Positions 34,841 to 44,721 are shown, counted from the first letter of the stretch. The stretch: 64,000 bases of DNA from Bacteroides sp. GM023 (GCF_014750685.1 NZ_JAAXGE010000005.1:186001-250000); one strand, 5' to 3'. Translations and numbers: made by a program. The notes: generated by a model not told the origin, from the letters alone.

Positions 34841-36427
34841 TTATTTATATCCTACATTTTGCGGGAAGTTTTCGGCTCCCATATTGATAACCTCAGCTTC
34901 AGGTATCGGCCATCTCACAAAGTGAGGGTTGGCAGGGAGATTATTGCGGCCGAGAATGGATGCCGGAATTTCCGGATCTCCGGCGTATGCCTTGACTTGT
35001 TCGATAAGTATTCCCAGTCGTTTCAGAAAATACCATCTGTCACCTTCGAAAGATAGCTCGCGAGCCTGCTCATCCATAATATCTTTCATAGTAAGCGTAC
35101 CGGTAAATTTATCGTTCCCAGCTCTTTCCCAAGTTTTGTTATAATAGTATTTAGCCAAAGTCTGGTCGTTCTTCATCAAAGCTGCTTCGGCTGCCATTAT
35201 ATAAGATTCGGCGAGACGATACGTTATAACGTCTTTATAACCACGAGTTTCGGAAGCTGTACGTGTCCATTTGTCTCCATACTTGATACATCCCGGGTAT
35301 ACATTCTTATTGATGCTTCCATTTTTATATAATGGAAAATAATCTCCGGGTTTTACTGTAGCCGATCCGTATGTGATATTTTTTTCAGTCGTGTTCTTAT
35401 ACTGGTGTATATAATACTCCTGATAACGTTTGTCCTTGGCTTTGTCATATAGTGAAAACAAATATGGGCTGGGAAGACATCTTCCATATGTATATCCCCA
35501 ATTATCATAGGAACAGGCATATTCGGCGGTTCCTCCGATTTCAGTACGGTACTGGGCGATGAAGTAGGCTGCATAATAATTTCCTTTCGGAGTGGCATTC
35601 GATAAGTTTCCTCCCGGATTTTTACTCCACTGTTGCACCATTAGCGCTTCTTTGTGATTCAAGTCTCCGGCATTAAATACTTCATTTACTGCGATTAAAT
35701 CAAAATGGCCTGACTTCTCTATTTCTTTGACCTGTTCCAGAGTGGTATCCCAGTCTTTAAGCCATAATGCAGCCTTAGCTTTCATATGACGGGCGGCAGC
35801 CTGAGTGAATCTTCCTGCTTCATTGGATACCCAGTCGAGGTTTGTAATGGCATAATCCAAATCTTGATAAATCAGTTCAAATACTTCTTTCTCGGAAGCT
35901 GCATGAAAATCTCTTGGATCATTGACATTTTCGGCAGTAGTCGGCAATACATTAAGCCATATTCTGTCAAATGTACGATATAGCAAGAAATAAGACTGGG
36001 CTCTAAAGCATTTGGCTTCTGAGACAGTTTCCCGTAATGAAGGAGTATCTTCCAGTTTTTCGGCAGCAGCGATTATTTCATTTGATTTACCTATGATTTG
36101 ATACATTGTACGCCACATAAAACCGACCTGAGTGGCGGATGGCTTTAAATAATTAGGATCATATATTCCATAGAAATTACCGGTTCCGCCATTGGTTACG
36201 GCCAAATCAGTTCCTCTTTCCAATGCGAAAATTGTGGCATTTTCGGTATCATTTGCATAGTAACGTTGTAATGCATATAGTGCATTGACGGCTAGCTTAA
36301 GTCCTTCCGGCGTTCCAAATACATACTCGGAACTGTATTTAGTCTTATGCTCCTCATCCAGGAAGTCAGAGCAGGAACTATTGATAAGGAAGCAGGCTGT
36401 AAATATTAATAATATACTCTTTTTCAT
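34841..36427 (-). CDS. SusD/RagB family nutrient-binding outer membrane lipoprotein
   Basis: A 528-residue lipoprotein (Cys19, NSSC) with the SusD pattern: an early EYVFGTPEGLKLAVNALYAL helix, AECFRAQSYFLL-like TPR region (EAKCFRAQSYFLL), YRLAESYIMAAEAALM, and a C-terminal ARELSFEGDRWYFLKRLG followed by an HFVRWPIPEAEV end. It caps the SusC barrel and binds the target oligosaccharide. It starts 13 nt after the SusC gene and is followed by the oxidoreductase after 28 nt. Confidence 0.93.
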   Translation of the reverse strand: MKKSILLIFTACFLINSSCSDFLDEEHKTKYSSEYVFGTPEGLKLAVNALYALQRYYANDTENATIFALERGTDLAVTNGGTGNFYGIYDPNYLKPSATQVGFMWRTMYQIIGKSNEIIAAAEKLEDTPSLRETVSEAKCFRAQSYFLLYRTFDRIWLNVLPTTAENVNDPRDFHAASEKEVFELIYQDLDYAITNLDWVSNEAGRFTQAAARHMKAKAALWLKDWDTTLEQVKEIEKSGHFDLIAVNEVFNAGDLNHKEALMVQQWSKNPGGNLSNATPKGNYYAAYFIAQYRTEIGGTAEYACSYDNWGYTYGRCLPSPYLFSLYDKAKDKRYQEYYIHQYKNTTEKNITYGSATVKPGDYFPLYKNGSINKNVYPGCIKYGDKWTRTASETRGYKDVITYRLAESYIMAAEAALMKNDQTLAKYYYNKTWERAGNDKFTGTLTMKDIMDEQARELSFEGDRWYFLKRLGILIEQVKAYAGDPEIPASILGRNNLPANPHFVRWPIPEAEVINMGAENFPQNVGYK

Positions 36428-36439
36428 GATTTTATTTAA

Positions 36440-39400
36440 TTAAAATGTCACATTCAATCCAAATAATACAGTCCTGGGCTCAGGATAATCTCCCGGAGTT
36501 TGTTCCGGACCATAAGCCTGTACGTCGGTTTTTGTCCAGAAATTGGACAGTGTCATATAGAGTCTCAGACTTTGCATATAGGCTTTGCTGATTAGTGAGC
36601 GTGGGAAATTGTATCCGAAGGTGACGTTTCGTAGACGAACATATGAAGCATCCTGATAACCCAATGAACTGATATATGCGGGCGCCTGAGTCATATTGGG
36701 AGCCGGAGCTTCATTGGACGGGTTATTCTGTGTCCAGTAATTGCGTCTTATCCCATTTCGTTTGGCTGTCAGGTCACCACCATTTTCAAATGTTGTCAGA
36801 TACGGGTTATACATGATACCACCATGAGAAATATACAAGTCGGCAGATAAGTCAAAACCTTTATAATTGAAGGAGGTTCCGACTGTACCTATCCATTTGG
36901 GATCGCGTTGCATCACTACCCTGTCATCAGCTGTAATTTGATTATCATTGTTCACGTCACGTAGTTTGATACTTCCCGGAGTAGCTGTCGGCATATGAGA
37001 ATTTGCAATATCATCATCTTTCTGCCAAATGCCATCAAATACATAGTCGTAGTAGACGTTCATCGGATGTCCGACAAACCATTTGTTATTGACATCATCA
37101 AGTGGTTTTCCGTTCTCGTCGACTTGTCCGTCTATCTTTTTAATCTCATTCTTGTTTTTTGTAAAAGTGAAGTTTACATCCCATCTGAAATCTTTTATTT
37201 TGACGGGAGTGGCATTAAGCGTTATTTCAATACCATTATTTTTCATTTCTGCCAGATTCACTGTTTGGGTGGAATAACCCAATGAACTTGGGATAGACTT
37301 GGTGACAAGCAAATCTGTAGTTTTGGTGTTGTAGTACTCTATTGTACCATTAATTCTTCCGTTGAAGAATCCGAAATCAAGTCCGATATTCCCTGAAGTG
37401 GATGTTTCCCATTTCAAATTGGGATTAGTCAATTCTGTACCGGGCAAATAACCGATGACCGTTTTATCTCCGAACTCAGTCAGGTATCTGTCGGTCAATC
37501 CGAGTGACTTATAAGGGGTAACTCCTTGATTACCGACTGCACCATAGCTTAAACGAAGTTTCAGGTTGGACAACCATTTGGTGTCTTTTAAAAAGGATTC
37601 TTCATTGATTCTCCAGGCAAATGCTCCCGAAGGGAAATAACCATATTTATTATTCTTTCCAAAAACAGAGGAACCGTCTACGCGTAAAGCGAAAGTAAAT
37701 AAATACTTTTCGAATAAATTATATCTGACACGTCCCAAGAAAGATAATAGTTTTCTATCGGATAATTCCCAGGTAGGCGTCCCGTATTCATTGGCTGAAC
37801 CTATTGCATTGTAAGTCAAATCATCGTTAGCAAAGCCGGTACCATTAATTCCTAAGTTTTTCCATTCAATCACATTGACACTTTGCATGAAGGTCGCATC
37901 AAAATGATGATTCTTATTGAAATCCTTTACATAGTTGACTATATTCTCAAACAAGTAGTCATTGGAGAAACTTGTTCCGGCAGTTGCTTTTCCGTTATTA
38001 TTGCGGCCTGTCGTATGTTTTGTCCCTTGGTATGTATTACTATGGACTGTTCTGGTGTTCAAACTTCCGTTTGCACGGTATGATAAATCTTTGGTGATTT
38101 TCCAGTCTACAAAGAAATTAATCAATAACCGGTCGGTCTGACTTTTATTGTTTGAATAGTCGATATTCCATAGTGGATTGTAATGAGATTCTCCAGCCTC
38201 GGTTACATCTTCTCGTAGGGAGCCGTCATCGTTATATACTTTTGCTAAAGGCGGCATGGTAATAAATGAATTGAAGGAACCGTCGGCTGTCTTTTTCCAT
38301 GATTTGGTATATAAGAAATTGGTACCTATTGTCAGGTTTTTCAGTAACTTGTGGTCAATGTTCAATCGTCCGCTCAAACGTTGGAATTTCGAATTGGGTA
38401 CCATACCATTTTGGTCAAAATATCCTAGTCCCAGTGCATACTTTGTTTTGTCCCCACCGGATTGTATCAGGATATCGTGCTTTTGTTGCCAGGCTGAACT
38501 TATCATTAGTTTTTCCCAATCAACATACTCTCCTGATTTAAGGACATCAAGCATTAATCCTCTGAAACAATCGGCTTCATCATAACTAAGATTGGCGTTG
38601 TAATATGCTTCTTTACGTAAAGCAGCCCATTCTTCTCCATTGTAAAATTCAAAGTTTTTATGGATACTTTGTGAAGCGGCGTAAGTGTTATAGCTGATTT
38701 TCATCTTTCCGGTCTGTCCGCGTTTGGTAGTAATCAGGATAACGCCATTAGCTGCCCGTGCACCATAGATTGACTGGGAAGATGCATCTTTCAGAACCTC
38801 GAGTGATGCTATATCATTGGAATTAATGTCATCAATGCTACTCATCGGAACTCCGTCCACTATATAAAGAGGATCGTTTCCCCCGGAAAGAGAACGGCGT
38901 CCTCGGATCAATATATTAGAACTTCCACCAGGGGCGGCGTTAGCCATCGTCACTTGTACACCGGCAGCCTGTCCTCTCAGCATTTCACCCAGACTGGAAG
39001 ATGGCGTGGCATTCAGCTTTTCGGATGTAACGGAAGATATGGCACCGGTAACATCACTTCGCTTTTGAACTCCATAACCCACTACGATTACTTCGTCCAA
39101 CAATTCGCTGTCTTCTTTTAGTATAATCCGGGCTAATTCTTTGCTGTTGGCTCTGATTTCAGTTGTCTGATAGCCAATATATGAGAATTGGATAGTCGCA
39201 TCTTCTGTGACATTTGCTAAAGAGTAATGTCCGTTGACATCAGTAATGATACCATTTGTTGTACCTTTCACTAACACATTGGCTCCGATAATGGGCTCTC
39301 CACTTTGATCTGTAACTGTGCCGCTGATTGTTTTTGTTCTTGCGGACTTTGCCGTTTCCTGGCTTTTTTGTTTGCCAACGGATATTGTATTGTTTTTCCT

Positions 39401-39709
39401 ATTGAAATATAAATGAGTCTGTACTGTTATTTTATCCAAAATGTTTTGCAATGAACTGTTGCGTGCCTTGATTGAAATTCGCGGTGCGGCATTTACAATT
39501 TCCTGATCATAAAAGAATTTGTAGCCGGTCTGTTTACTTAGTTGATTGAATACGTTTTCTACAGTTTCATTCTTAACGTCCAGCGTAATGTTTTTCTTTT
39601 CTTGTGCTTGTATGTAATAAGGTAGTGATGACAAGCATACGAATAGTAAAAAAGCTAAAAATGAATGTACATTTCTACCTTTCCTTTTTGTATTAGGAAG
39701 ATTATTCAT
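36440..39709 (-). CDS. SusC/RagA TonB-dependent transporter with N-terminal STN signalling domain
   Basis: A 1089-residue outer membrane transporter. After the signal peptide (~1-36) comes a secretin/TonB short N-terminal (STN) domain (~38-112, KFFYDQEIVNAAPRISI), a carboxypeptidase-D regulatory-like domain (~127-215), a TonB plug (~215-335, with the VIVVGYGVQKR TonB-box-like stretch and LYIVDGVP), and a beta-barrel ending in an aromatic-rich VLFGLNVTF. The STN domain normally contacts the periplasmic part of a FecR anti-sigma factor, here encoded just upstream, so this transporter is both importer and substrate sensor. It is the first structural gene of the PUL. Confidence 0.93.
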   Translation of the reverse strand: MNNLPNTKRKGRNVHSFLAFLLFVCLSSLPYYIQAQEKKNITLDVKNETVENVFNQLSKQTGYKFFYDQEIVNAAPRISIKARNSSLQNILDKITVQTHLYFNRKNNTISVGKQKSQETAKSARTKTISGTVTDQSGEPIIGANVLVKGTTNGIITDVNGHYSLANVTEDATIQFSYIGYQTTEIRANSKELARIILKEDSELLDEVIVVGYGVQKRSDVTGAISSVTSEKLNATPSSSLGEMLRGQAAGVQVTMANAAPGGSSNILIRGRRSLSGGNDPLYIVDGVPMSSIDDINSNDIASLEVLKDASSQSIYGARAANGVILITTKRGQTGKMKISYNTYAASQSIHKNFEFYNGEEWAALRKEAYYNANLSYDEADCFRGLMLDVLKSGEYVDWEKLMISSAWQQKHDILIQSGGDKTKYALGLGYFDQNGMVPNSKFQRLSGRLNIDHKLLKNLTIGTNFLYTKSWKKTADGSFNSFITMPPLAKVYNDDGSLREDVTEAGESHYNPLWNIDYSNNKSQTDRLLINFFVDWKITKDLSYRANGSLNTRTVHSNTYQGTKHTTGRNNNGKATAGTSFSNDYLFENIVNYVKDFNKNHHFDATFMQSVNVIEWKNLGINGTGFANDDLTYNAIGSANEYGTPTWELSDRKLLSFLGRVRYNLFEKYLFTFALRVDGSSVFGKNNKYGYFPSGAFAWRINEESFLKDTKWLSNLKLRLSYGAVGNQGVTPYKSLGLTDRYLTEFGDKTVIGYLPGTELTNPNLKWETSTSGNIGLDFGFFNGRINGTIEYYNTKTTDLLVTKSIPSSLGYSTQTVNLAEMKNNGIEITLNATPVKIKDFRWDVNFTFTKNKNEIKKIDGQVDENGKPLDDVNNKWFVGHPMNVYYDYVFDGIWQKDDDIANSHMPTATPGSIKLRDVNNDNQITADDRVVMQRDPKWIGTVGTSFNYKGFDLSADLYISHGGIMYNPYLTTFENGGDLTAKRNGIRRNYWTQNNPSNEAPAPNMTQAPAYISSLGYQDASYVRLRNVTFGYNFPRSLISKAYMQSLRLYMTLSNFWTKTDVQAYGPEQTPGDYPEPRTVLFGLNVTF

Positions 39710-39977
39710 AAATTTGTACGTTTTAGTAATTGAATAGATTATTTAAAACAAAGGCTCGTAATACGAGATACGTTATTCACACGGGTCGAAACGAATGAAT
39801 ATCCGTCCGGATTACGGAATAGGGGCTTCTCTGAGAGACGGCTCCTATTTTTCTGAAATGAAATTAACTTGGTGCTTTCATAATATATTTCTTTAGAATT
39901 ATAAGTTAAACATTCAAGGTTCTATAAGGTAATACACAAAGCAGGTCATATGCTAGGGTGCCATTAACATCTTTTTG
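39710..39977. other. Leader region of the PUL with clustered short palindromes
   Basis: 268 bp between the fecR stop and the SusC start. It holds CTCGTA-A-TACGAG (39755-39767), ATCCG-TC-CGGAT (39801-39812) and TCTCT-G-AGAGA (39829-39839). The promoter recognised by the ECF sigma factor should lie here, but I cannot define it. Confidence 0.4.
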
Positions 39978-40955
39978 CTATTTATGCAGTAGTATACGGT
40001 TTCCTTCTTTTTTATACCGGATGCCACTTGTGTATTCTATGGATTGAAGAACTGCTTCCAAGCTCTTATTGTCATGTTCCCCGGAAATAAGATTGTTGAA
40101 TTGCCCGTCAGCAAATGTAATACGACAATTGTAAACTCGTTCCAGCTCTTTGGCTACATCGCGTATCGGAGTACTATTGAAACGTAGACCTCCTTTTTTC
40201 CAAATAGCTACCGGACGATCTTCCCGACGTTTACTGTATTCACCTGAAATGGTATTGATAAGTACTTGTTCTTTCCCTTTTAACCGCATCATTGCTTCCG
40301 GCAAGTCTACCTGTACTTTTCCACTTTCCACTTCTACCGAAACGACCTCATCAGAAGAATAGGATTTTATATCAAAACAGGTTCCCAGTACTCGTACATC
40401 GAAACGACGGGTGCTGACTATGAAGGGCTGTTCTTCATTTCTGTGTACTTGGAAATATCCTTCACCTTCCAGCTCTATTTTGCGTTCTTCTCCTATGAAG
40501 TTATTTGGATACCGGACATGTGAACAGGAATTTAATGTCAGTTGAGTACCGTCGGGCAGAAGAATCTGTTTGCGTTCACCATAGGAAGTTGCAGCTTCCA
40601 TGTAAATAATCTGTCGTTCATTCAGATGTTTCAGGTAATGCATTCCACCTAATGCAAGACAAACTATTGCTGCCGTGCTAACGGCAACTACTGCAATACG
40701 GCGGAACCAAGTACGTTTCTTATGCTCTATGCGTTTCAATAATTGGCGTGCTTCCCGTTTGTAGTGCTCACGTTCAAGATCTGTGAGAGGTTGTTGCGTG
40801 GCAGCTTCTTCCCAAATATCCGAAGATAACTCATTTAATATTTCATGGTCATCCGAATTTGGCAGGCTATCCAGTAGTTGCCGGGCATCTTCTGTTGTAT
40901 AGAGATCATCTACATAACGGCGATATAGGTTTTTATTCTTTTTTGTATTCTCCAT
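39978..40955 (-). CDS. FecR-family anti-sigma factor
   Basis: A 325-residue inner membrane protein. The N-terminal cytoplasmic part (~1-80) should bind the sigma factor; one membrane helix spans ~84-107 (RIAVVAVSTAAIVCLALGGMHYL); the periplasmic FecR domain (~115-215, YGERKQILLPDGTQLTLNSCSHVRYP) and a DUF4974-like C-terminal domain (~245-325, RFNSTPIRDVAKELERVYNCRITF) follow. It receives the signal from the STN domain of SusC and releases the ECF sigma factor. It lies 124 nt downstream of the sigma gene on the same strand. Confidence 0.92.
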   Translation of the reverse strand: MENTKKNKNLYRRYVDDLYTTEDARQLLDSLPNSDDHEILNELSSDIWEEAATQQPLTDLEREHYKREARQLLKRIEHKKRTWFRRIAVVAVSTAAIVCLALGGMHYLKHLNERQIIYMEAATSYGERKQILLPDGTQLTLNSCSHVRYPNNFIGEERKIELEGEGYFQVHRNEEQPFIVSTRRFDVRVLGTCFDIKSYSSDEVVSVEVESGKVQVDLPEAMMRLKGKEQVLINTISGEYSKRREDRPVAIWKKGGLRFNSTPIRDVAKELERVYNCRITFADGQFNNLISGEHDNKSLEAVLQSIEYTSGIRYKKEGNRILLHK

Positions 40956-41079
40956 ATTTGTTATTTAGAAATCGGGTGTTTCAAACTTTCCCTTTATATA
41001 ATCAATACACAAGGGAAGAAAATATCTAGGGTGTCATTAACCTCTTTTAACCTTATGCGCCGGCAGAAACTATTTATCA

Positions 41080-41682
41080 CTAAAGGTTGAGACAGATGAG
41101 AAGTAAAATTAAATCAGTACCGGTAATTGAGTGCTTTTCTAAATATGTACGAAGCAAACGCAAGGATGATGAGATATGCTCTTGTACTGTGTTGACCGAG
41201 ATTCCTAATACTTCTGCTATTTCCTTGTGAGACATTTGTTTCTCGCGGCTCATCTCAAATATTTCTCGCTGCCGGGAAGTTAGTTGCTCTAGTGCACGAG
41301 ACATTACCCTTTGTAAATCATTGGCTAAGATTTCATTATTCGTCTCATTGCTATAATCTACAGCTTGTGAAAGAATTTGCTCTTTCAAACGGTCTTCGCT
41401 TGCCAATTCTCGCAATTGGTTTAGAATCCGATTGCGCATAATTGTGTATAAATAAGAAGAAAAGGAAGCGTCAGGATTAATAAAACGACGACTTTCCCAA
41501 ATTACAGTAAAAGCATCCTGAAAGATGTCTTCCGCGTATTCGCGTGATTTAAGGAAACGCATGGCAAAGTATATCAGGCGATTCTTATAAGCTGCATAAA
41601 GTTCACAGAATGCATCCTCATCTCCGGCTATCAGGCGGATAACAAGCGAACGTTCATTACCGGGAATATTTGTAGCGCACAT
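41080..41682 (-). CDS. ECF-type RNA polymerase sigma-70 factor
   Basis: A 200-residue sigma factor with region 2 (~25-95, RFLKSREYAEDIFQDAFTVIWE) and region 4 (~125-185, LTSRQREIFEMSREKQMSHKEIAEVLGISVNTVQEHI), and no regions 1 or 3, as in ECF factors of Bacteroides PULs. It is expected to drive transcription of the susC operon when the FecR protein releases it. It has a predicted housekeeping promoter of its own. Confidence 0.93.
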   Translation of the reverse strand: MCATNIPGNERSLVIRLIAGDEDAFCELYAAYKNRLIYFAMRFLKSREYAEDIFQDAFTVIWESRRFINPDASFSSYLYTIMRNRILNQLRELASEDRLKEQILSQAVDYSNETNNEILANDLQRVMSRALEQLTSRQREIFEMSREKQMSHKEIAEVLGISVNTVQEHISSSLRLLRTYLEKHSITGTDLILLLICLNL

Positions 41683-41727
41683 ATAGCATTTTAGGTTTCA
41701 ATTCACAAAGGGATTGTTAGAATGTCA

Positions 41728-41735
41728 CAAACGTA
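41728..41735 (-). promoter_or_regulatory. Predicted -7 box for the ECF sigma gene
   Basis: TACGTTTG on the minus strand fits TAnnTTTG, about 45 nt ahead of the ATG at 41682. No good -33 element seen. Confidence 0.4.
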
Positions 41736-41828
41736 CGTAAAATCCGGGAAATAAAAAAGGAAAGAAGTGGCTAATCTTTTTCAGATTTATTTCAGTATCA
41801 TGATTTTTCTTTGCCAGAGATTATTTAC

Positions 41829-41836
41829 TATCTTTG
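41829..41836 (+). promoter_or_regulatory. Predicted -7 box for the DUF2490 gene
   Basis: TATCTTTG fits TAnnTTTG, 20 nt before the ATG at 41857. The nearest upstream TTTG (41810-41813) is spaced by only 15 nt. Confidence 0.45.
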
Positions 41837-41856
41837 CAACTTTAACCCGATAATCA

Positions 41857-42510
41857 ATGAGTAGAATATTATTAAATACCAGGATTTGGCTATTGATGCT
41901 GTTGTTTGGAGTAGTGTCTTCCGTATGGGCACAAAGTGATGACTTTACTACATGGACCAAATTCAAAGTTAATCATAAGATAGATTCCCGCTTTTCAGTT
42001 TCTGGTGATTTGGAATTACGTACGAAGGATGATATGAGTCGATTGGATCGTTGGGGGCTTACTGTTGGTGGAGTTTATCATGCATATTCTTTTTTGAATT
42101 TTGGTGTTGGATACGAAACTCACTTGCGTGATTTAGGTGATTCGGACTGGAATTTCAGGCATCGTTATCATATCAGTGCAGTTGCAAGCTTTCGTTATCA
42201 ATGGTTGAAAGTATCCTTGCGTGAAAGGTTCCAGCAGACTTTTGCCCGTGGAGATTCAGAAACTCGTTTGCGCTCTCGTCTGAAGATGGCTTATGCACCT
42301 GCAAAAGGAATTGTTTCTCCTTACTTTTCTATTGAAATCTATCAAAGTCTTGATGATGCTTCTTTTTGGAGAGCGGACCGTATGCGTTATCGTCCGGGAG
42401 TAGAGATTGATTTGGCTAAACGTTGGTCATTGGATGCATTCTATTGTTATCAATATGCGTCTTCAAAAGGTAGGCATATTGCCGGTATAGAAGTTGTTTA
42501 TTCTTTCTGA
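41857..42510 (+). CDS. DUF2490 outer membrane beta-barrel protein
   Basis: A 217-residue protein with a signal peptide ending near SSVWAQ (residue 26). The mature part has alternating aromatic strands (WTKFKVNHKIDSRFSVSGDLELRTKDD, WNFRHRYHISAVASFRYQWLKVSLRERFQQ) and ends VEVVYSF, a typical outer membrane C-terminal strand. The pattern matches DUF2490. Function unknown. Single gene, divergent from the ECF sigma gene. Confidence 0.8.
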   Translation: MSRILLNTRIWLLMLLFGVVSSVWAQSDDFTTWTKFKVNHKIDSRFSVSGDLELRTKDDMSRLDRWGLTVGGVYHAYSFLNFGVGYETHLRDLGDSDWNFRHRYHISAVASFRYQWLKVSLRERFQQTFARGDSETRLRSRLKMAYAPAKGIVSPYFSIEIYQSLDDASFWRADRMRYRPGVEIDLAKRWSLDAFYCYQYASSKGRHIAGIEVVYSF

Positions 42511-42813
42511 AAATAGTGGGTTGCTTATATAATAAGGTGTGAGTGAAAACCTCTTGTGTATGGGCACTTCTTGTAAATAATTGATTATTTGTATATTAAA
42601 TAAAAAAATAAATATTTCCTAATAAAAATATCTCCAGTTTGAAGTATAATATATACTTTTGTTCCTGCAAATCAAAATGATTTGTGGAAATCAAAGACGA
42701 TACAGTCACAACAGACGTGTTGTATAATGTCTCATAACCGCAAGCGAATACTTCCCTTATGTCATTTTTCTGCTCAATCAGAGATTTCTAATTTTGACTA
42801 ATAGATAATAATA
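42511..42813. other. A/T-rich intergenic region
   Basis: 303 bp with no credible gene. A possible -7 box TACTTTTG is at 42654-42661, about 150 nt before the fimbrillin start. No strong hairpin was noticed. Confidence 0.4.
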
Positions 42814-44721
42814 ATGAAAGCATGTCATGGTCTATTAATGGGAATAGGCTCATTTCTTTTTTGTGCAGTTCTACTAACTGCTTGTGTGAATCACATTTCA
42901 GAAGAAGAGGAAATAATCAATAATGGAGATATTCCATTGAAATTTGTAGCTGATATTCATGAAGTCGTTAATACTCGTGTGGCAAACAATAATTTTGAAG
43001 AAGGGGATGAGGTTGGTCTGTTTGCGCTCGCAGGGAATACTACAATGCAAGAAGAACGTTATGCAGATAATCTTCATTTTGTGCTTTCTTCCAGTGGTGA
43101 ATTTGTATCAGATGAATCGGTTTACTATCCGGACGATGGAGTAACATTGAATTTAATCAGTTATTATCCATATCAACAGGAAGGAGTAGCAATGGGTGAA
43201 AGTACCATGCAAGTATCAGTTGCAGTGAGTCAGAATGAACCTGAAGATTATTCACATTCAGATTTCTTGCTTGCATCTAAAGAAGATGTATTAGCAAGTA
43301 AAGAAGCCGTAGCCTTGACTTATAATCATCAATTTTTCCGCTTAAAGATAACTCTTGTTCCGGGTGAAGGAGAAAATGTGGAAGATATATTAGCTGCTAA
43401 ACCAACACTCTCTGTAAATGGGTTTTATACGAAGGCAATTTACGATTTTCAGAAAAACGCATTTTCTGCATATTCCGAAGAGGAGAAAATAACTCCTGCA
43501 GGTGAATGGAAAATAGAAGATGGTTGCCTGGTAGGAAAAGAACTTATTCTGATACCACAGGAAACGACTGTAGGATACCAGTACATATCGTTGGAAGCCG
43601 GGGGAAAGCCATATACTAGCTTATTACCTTCCACTTTGCAATTAAAAAGCGGTAAGCAGAGAGAATTGAAGATCACGTTTGTGGCGGATGAAGATATATT
43701 AATGAGTAAGGTCAGTGGAGAAATCGGTGATTGGGATGGAACAGAGGTAGATCAGAGCGAATCAATAACTCTTCATAACTATGTAGATGTCTCGAAGTTG
43801 ACTTTTGAAAAATCGAATGTATACAGAGTACTAAATTCTGGAAAACAAGTTGCTGAAATATGCAAAGAGTACTTAGTTACTCCTGAATTTTCTTCTCAAG
43901 CGATTGTTGCTTATCCGATGAAAGACGATGGCAGCGTTGATTTATCGCAAGGAATTGTTGCACAATTATTGGGAGAGATAGGTAAAGGCAAAGTTCATGG
44001 TGGAAGCGTTTTATGGAATTTGGAAGACAATTCCTTAACTTATGTTGCCGGAACTTCGGCTGCCCGTAATAATGTTTATGTGATGGCAGACGGAAAAATC
44101 TCATTATCAGTAGCTGTGGCAGACAATGTTTTACCTGTTTTGGCATTGGAGGATGTTGCTCGTGATGTACGTGGAGGAATGATTCATAATTATCCATTAG
44201 TGAAGATTGGAACTCAATACTGGATGCGGAGCAATTTGGAGACTACTTTATATATGAATGGTGATGAACTAACCCAACTAGATATAGTTACTGAAAATAC
44301 TACTGGATATTTGCAATCAGATGCAGAACATTATTTTTATACTGCCAGTGCTGTATTATCAAATAGTCTCTTACCCGCACATTGGAGTGTTCCAAATTGG
44401 AAAGACTGGAATCTTTTGGGTACCTATCTAAAGGAGGATGTTTCTTTGTTGAAATCAGGTATTTGGTTGCCTTTAAAGGATGGAGATACAGTACAACCTG
44501 CTAATAATTTATCTGGTTTTAGTGCAACTCCTATAGGCATGTGGGTTGAACCGAATCAAAATATTTTTGAAGGTAAACATTTAGGATATTGGACGTTGGA
44601 TGATACAGATACAGAAATTGCTGAATATGTTTTTTATCTGAAAAGTGATGCAAATACGATTGAAAAGGCTGCATCAGGTGTAGAAAGAAAAGCTTTTGCA
44701 ATTCGTTGTATCCGAAAGTAA
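42814..44721 (+). CDS. Fimbrillin-family lipoprotein with FISUMP-like C-terminal domain
   Basis: A 635-residue lipoprotein (Cys24, LLTAC). Residues ~35-290 fit a fimbrillin/Mfa2-like N-terminal module: IPLKFVADIHEVVNTRVANNNFEEGDEVGLFAL, then YYPDDGVTLNLISYYPYQ and LTYNHQFFRLKITLVP. The C-terminal ~470-635 (VKIGTQYWMRSNLETTLY, HWSVPNWKDWNLLGTYL, FAIRCIRK) resembles the FISUMP paralogous domain seen in secreted lipoproteins of Bacteroidetes and Fibrobacter. No usher or partner fimbrial gene is adjacent. It could be a pilus tip or surface adhesin; the role is inferred. Confidence 0.7.
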   Translation: MKACHGLLMGIGSFLFCAVLLTACVNHISEEEEIINNGDIPLKFVADIHEVVNTRVANNNFEEGDEVGLFALAGNTTMQEERYADNLHFVLSSSGEFVSDESVYYPDDGVTLNLISYYPYQQEGVAMGESTMQVSVAVSQNEPEDYSHSDFLLASKEDVLASKEAVALTYNHQFFRLKITLVPGEGENVEDILAAKPTLSVNGFYTKAIYDFQKNAFSAYSEEEKITPAGEWKIEDGCLVGKELILIPQETTVGYQYISLEAGGKPYTSLLPSTLQLKSGKQRELKITFVADEDILMSKVSGEIGDWDGTEVDQSESITLHNYVDVSKLTFEKSNVYRVLNSGKQVAEICKEYLVTPEFSSQAIVAYPMKDDGSVDLSQGIVAQLLGEIGKGKVHGGSVLWNLEDNSLTYVAGTSAARNNVYVMADGKISLSVAVADNVLPVLALEDVARDVRGGMIHNYPLVKIGTQYWMRSNLETTLYMNGDELTQLDIVTENTTGYLQSDAEHYFYTASAVLSNSLLPAHWSVPNWKDWNLLGTYLKEDVSLLKSGIWLPLKDGDTVQPANNLSGFSATPIGMWVEPNQNIFEGKHLGYWTLDDTDTEIAEYVFYLKSDANTIEKAASGVERKAFAIRCIRK

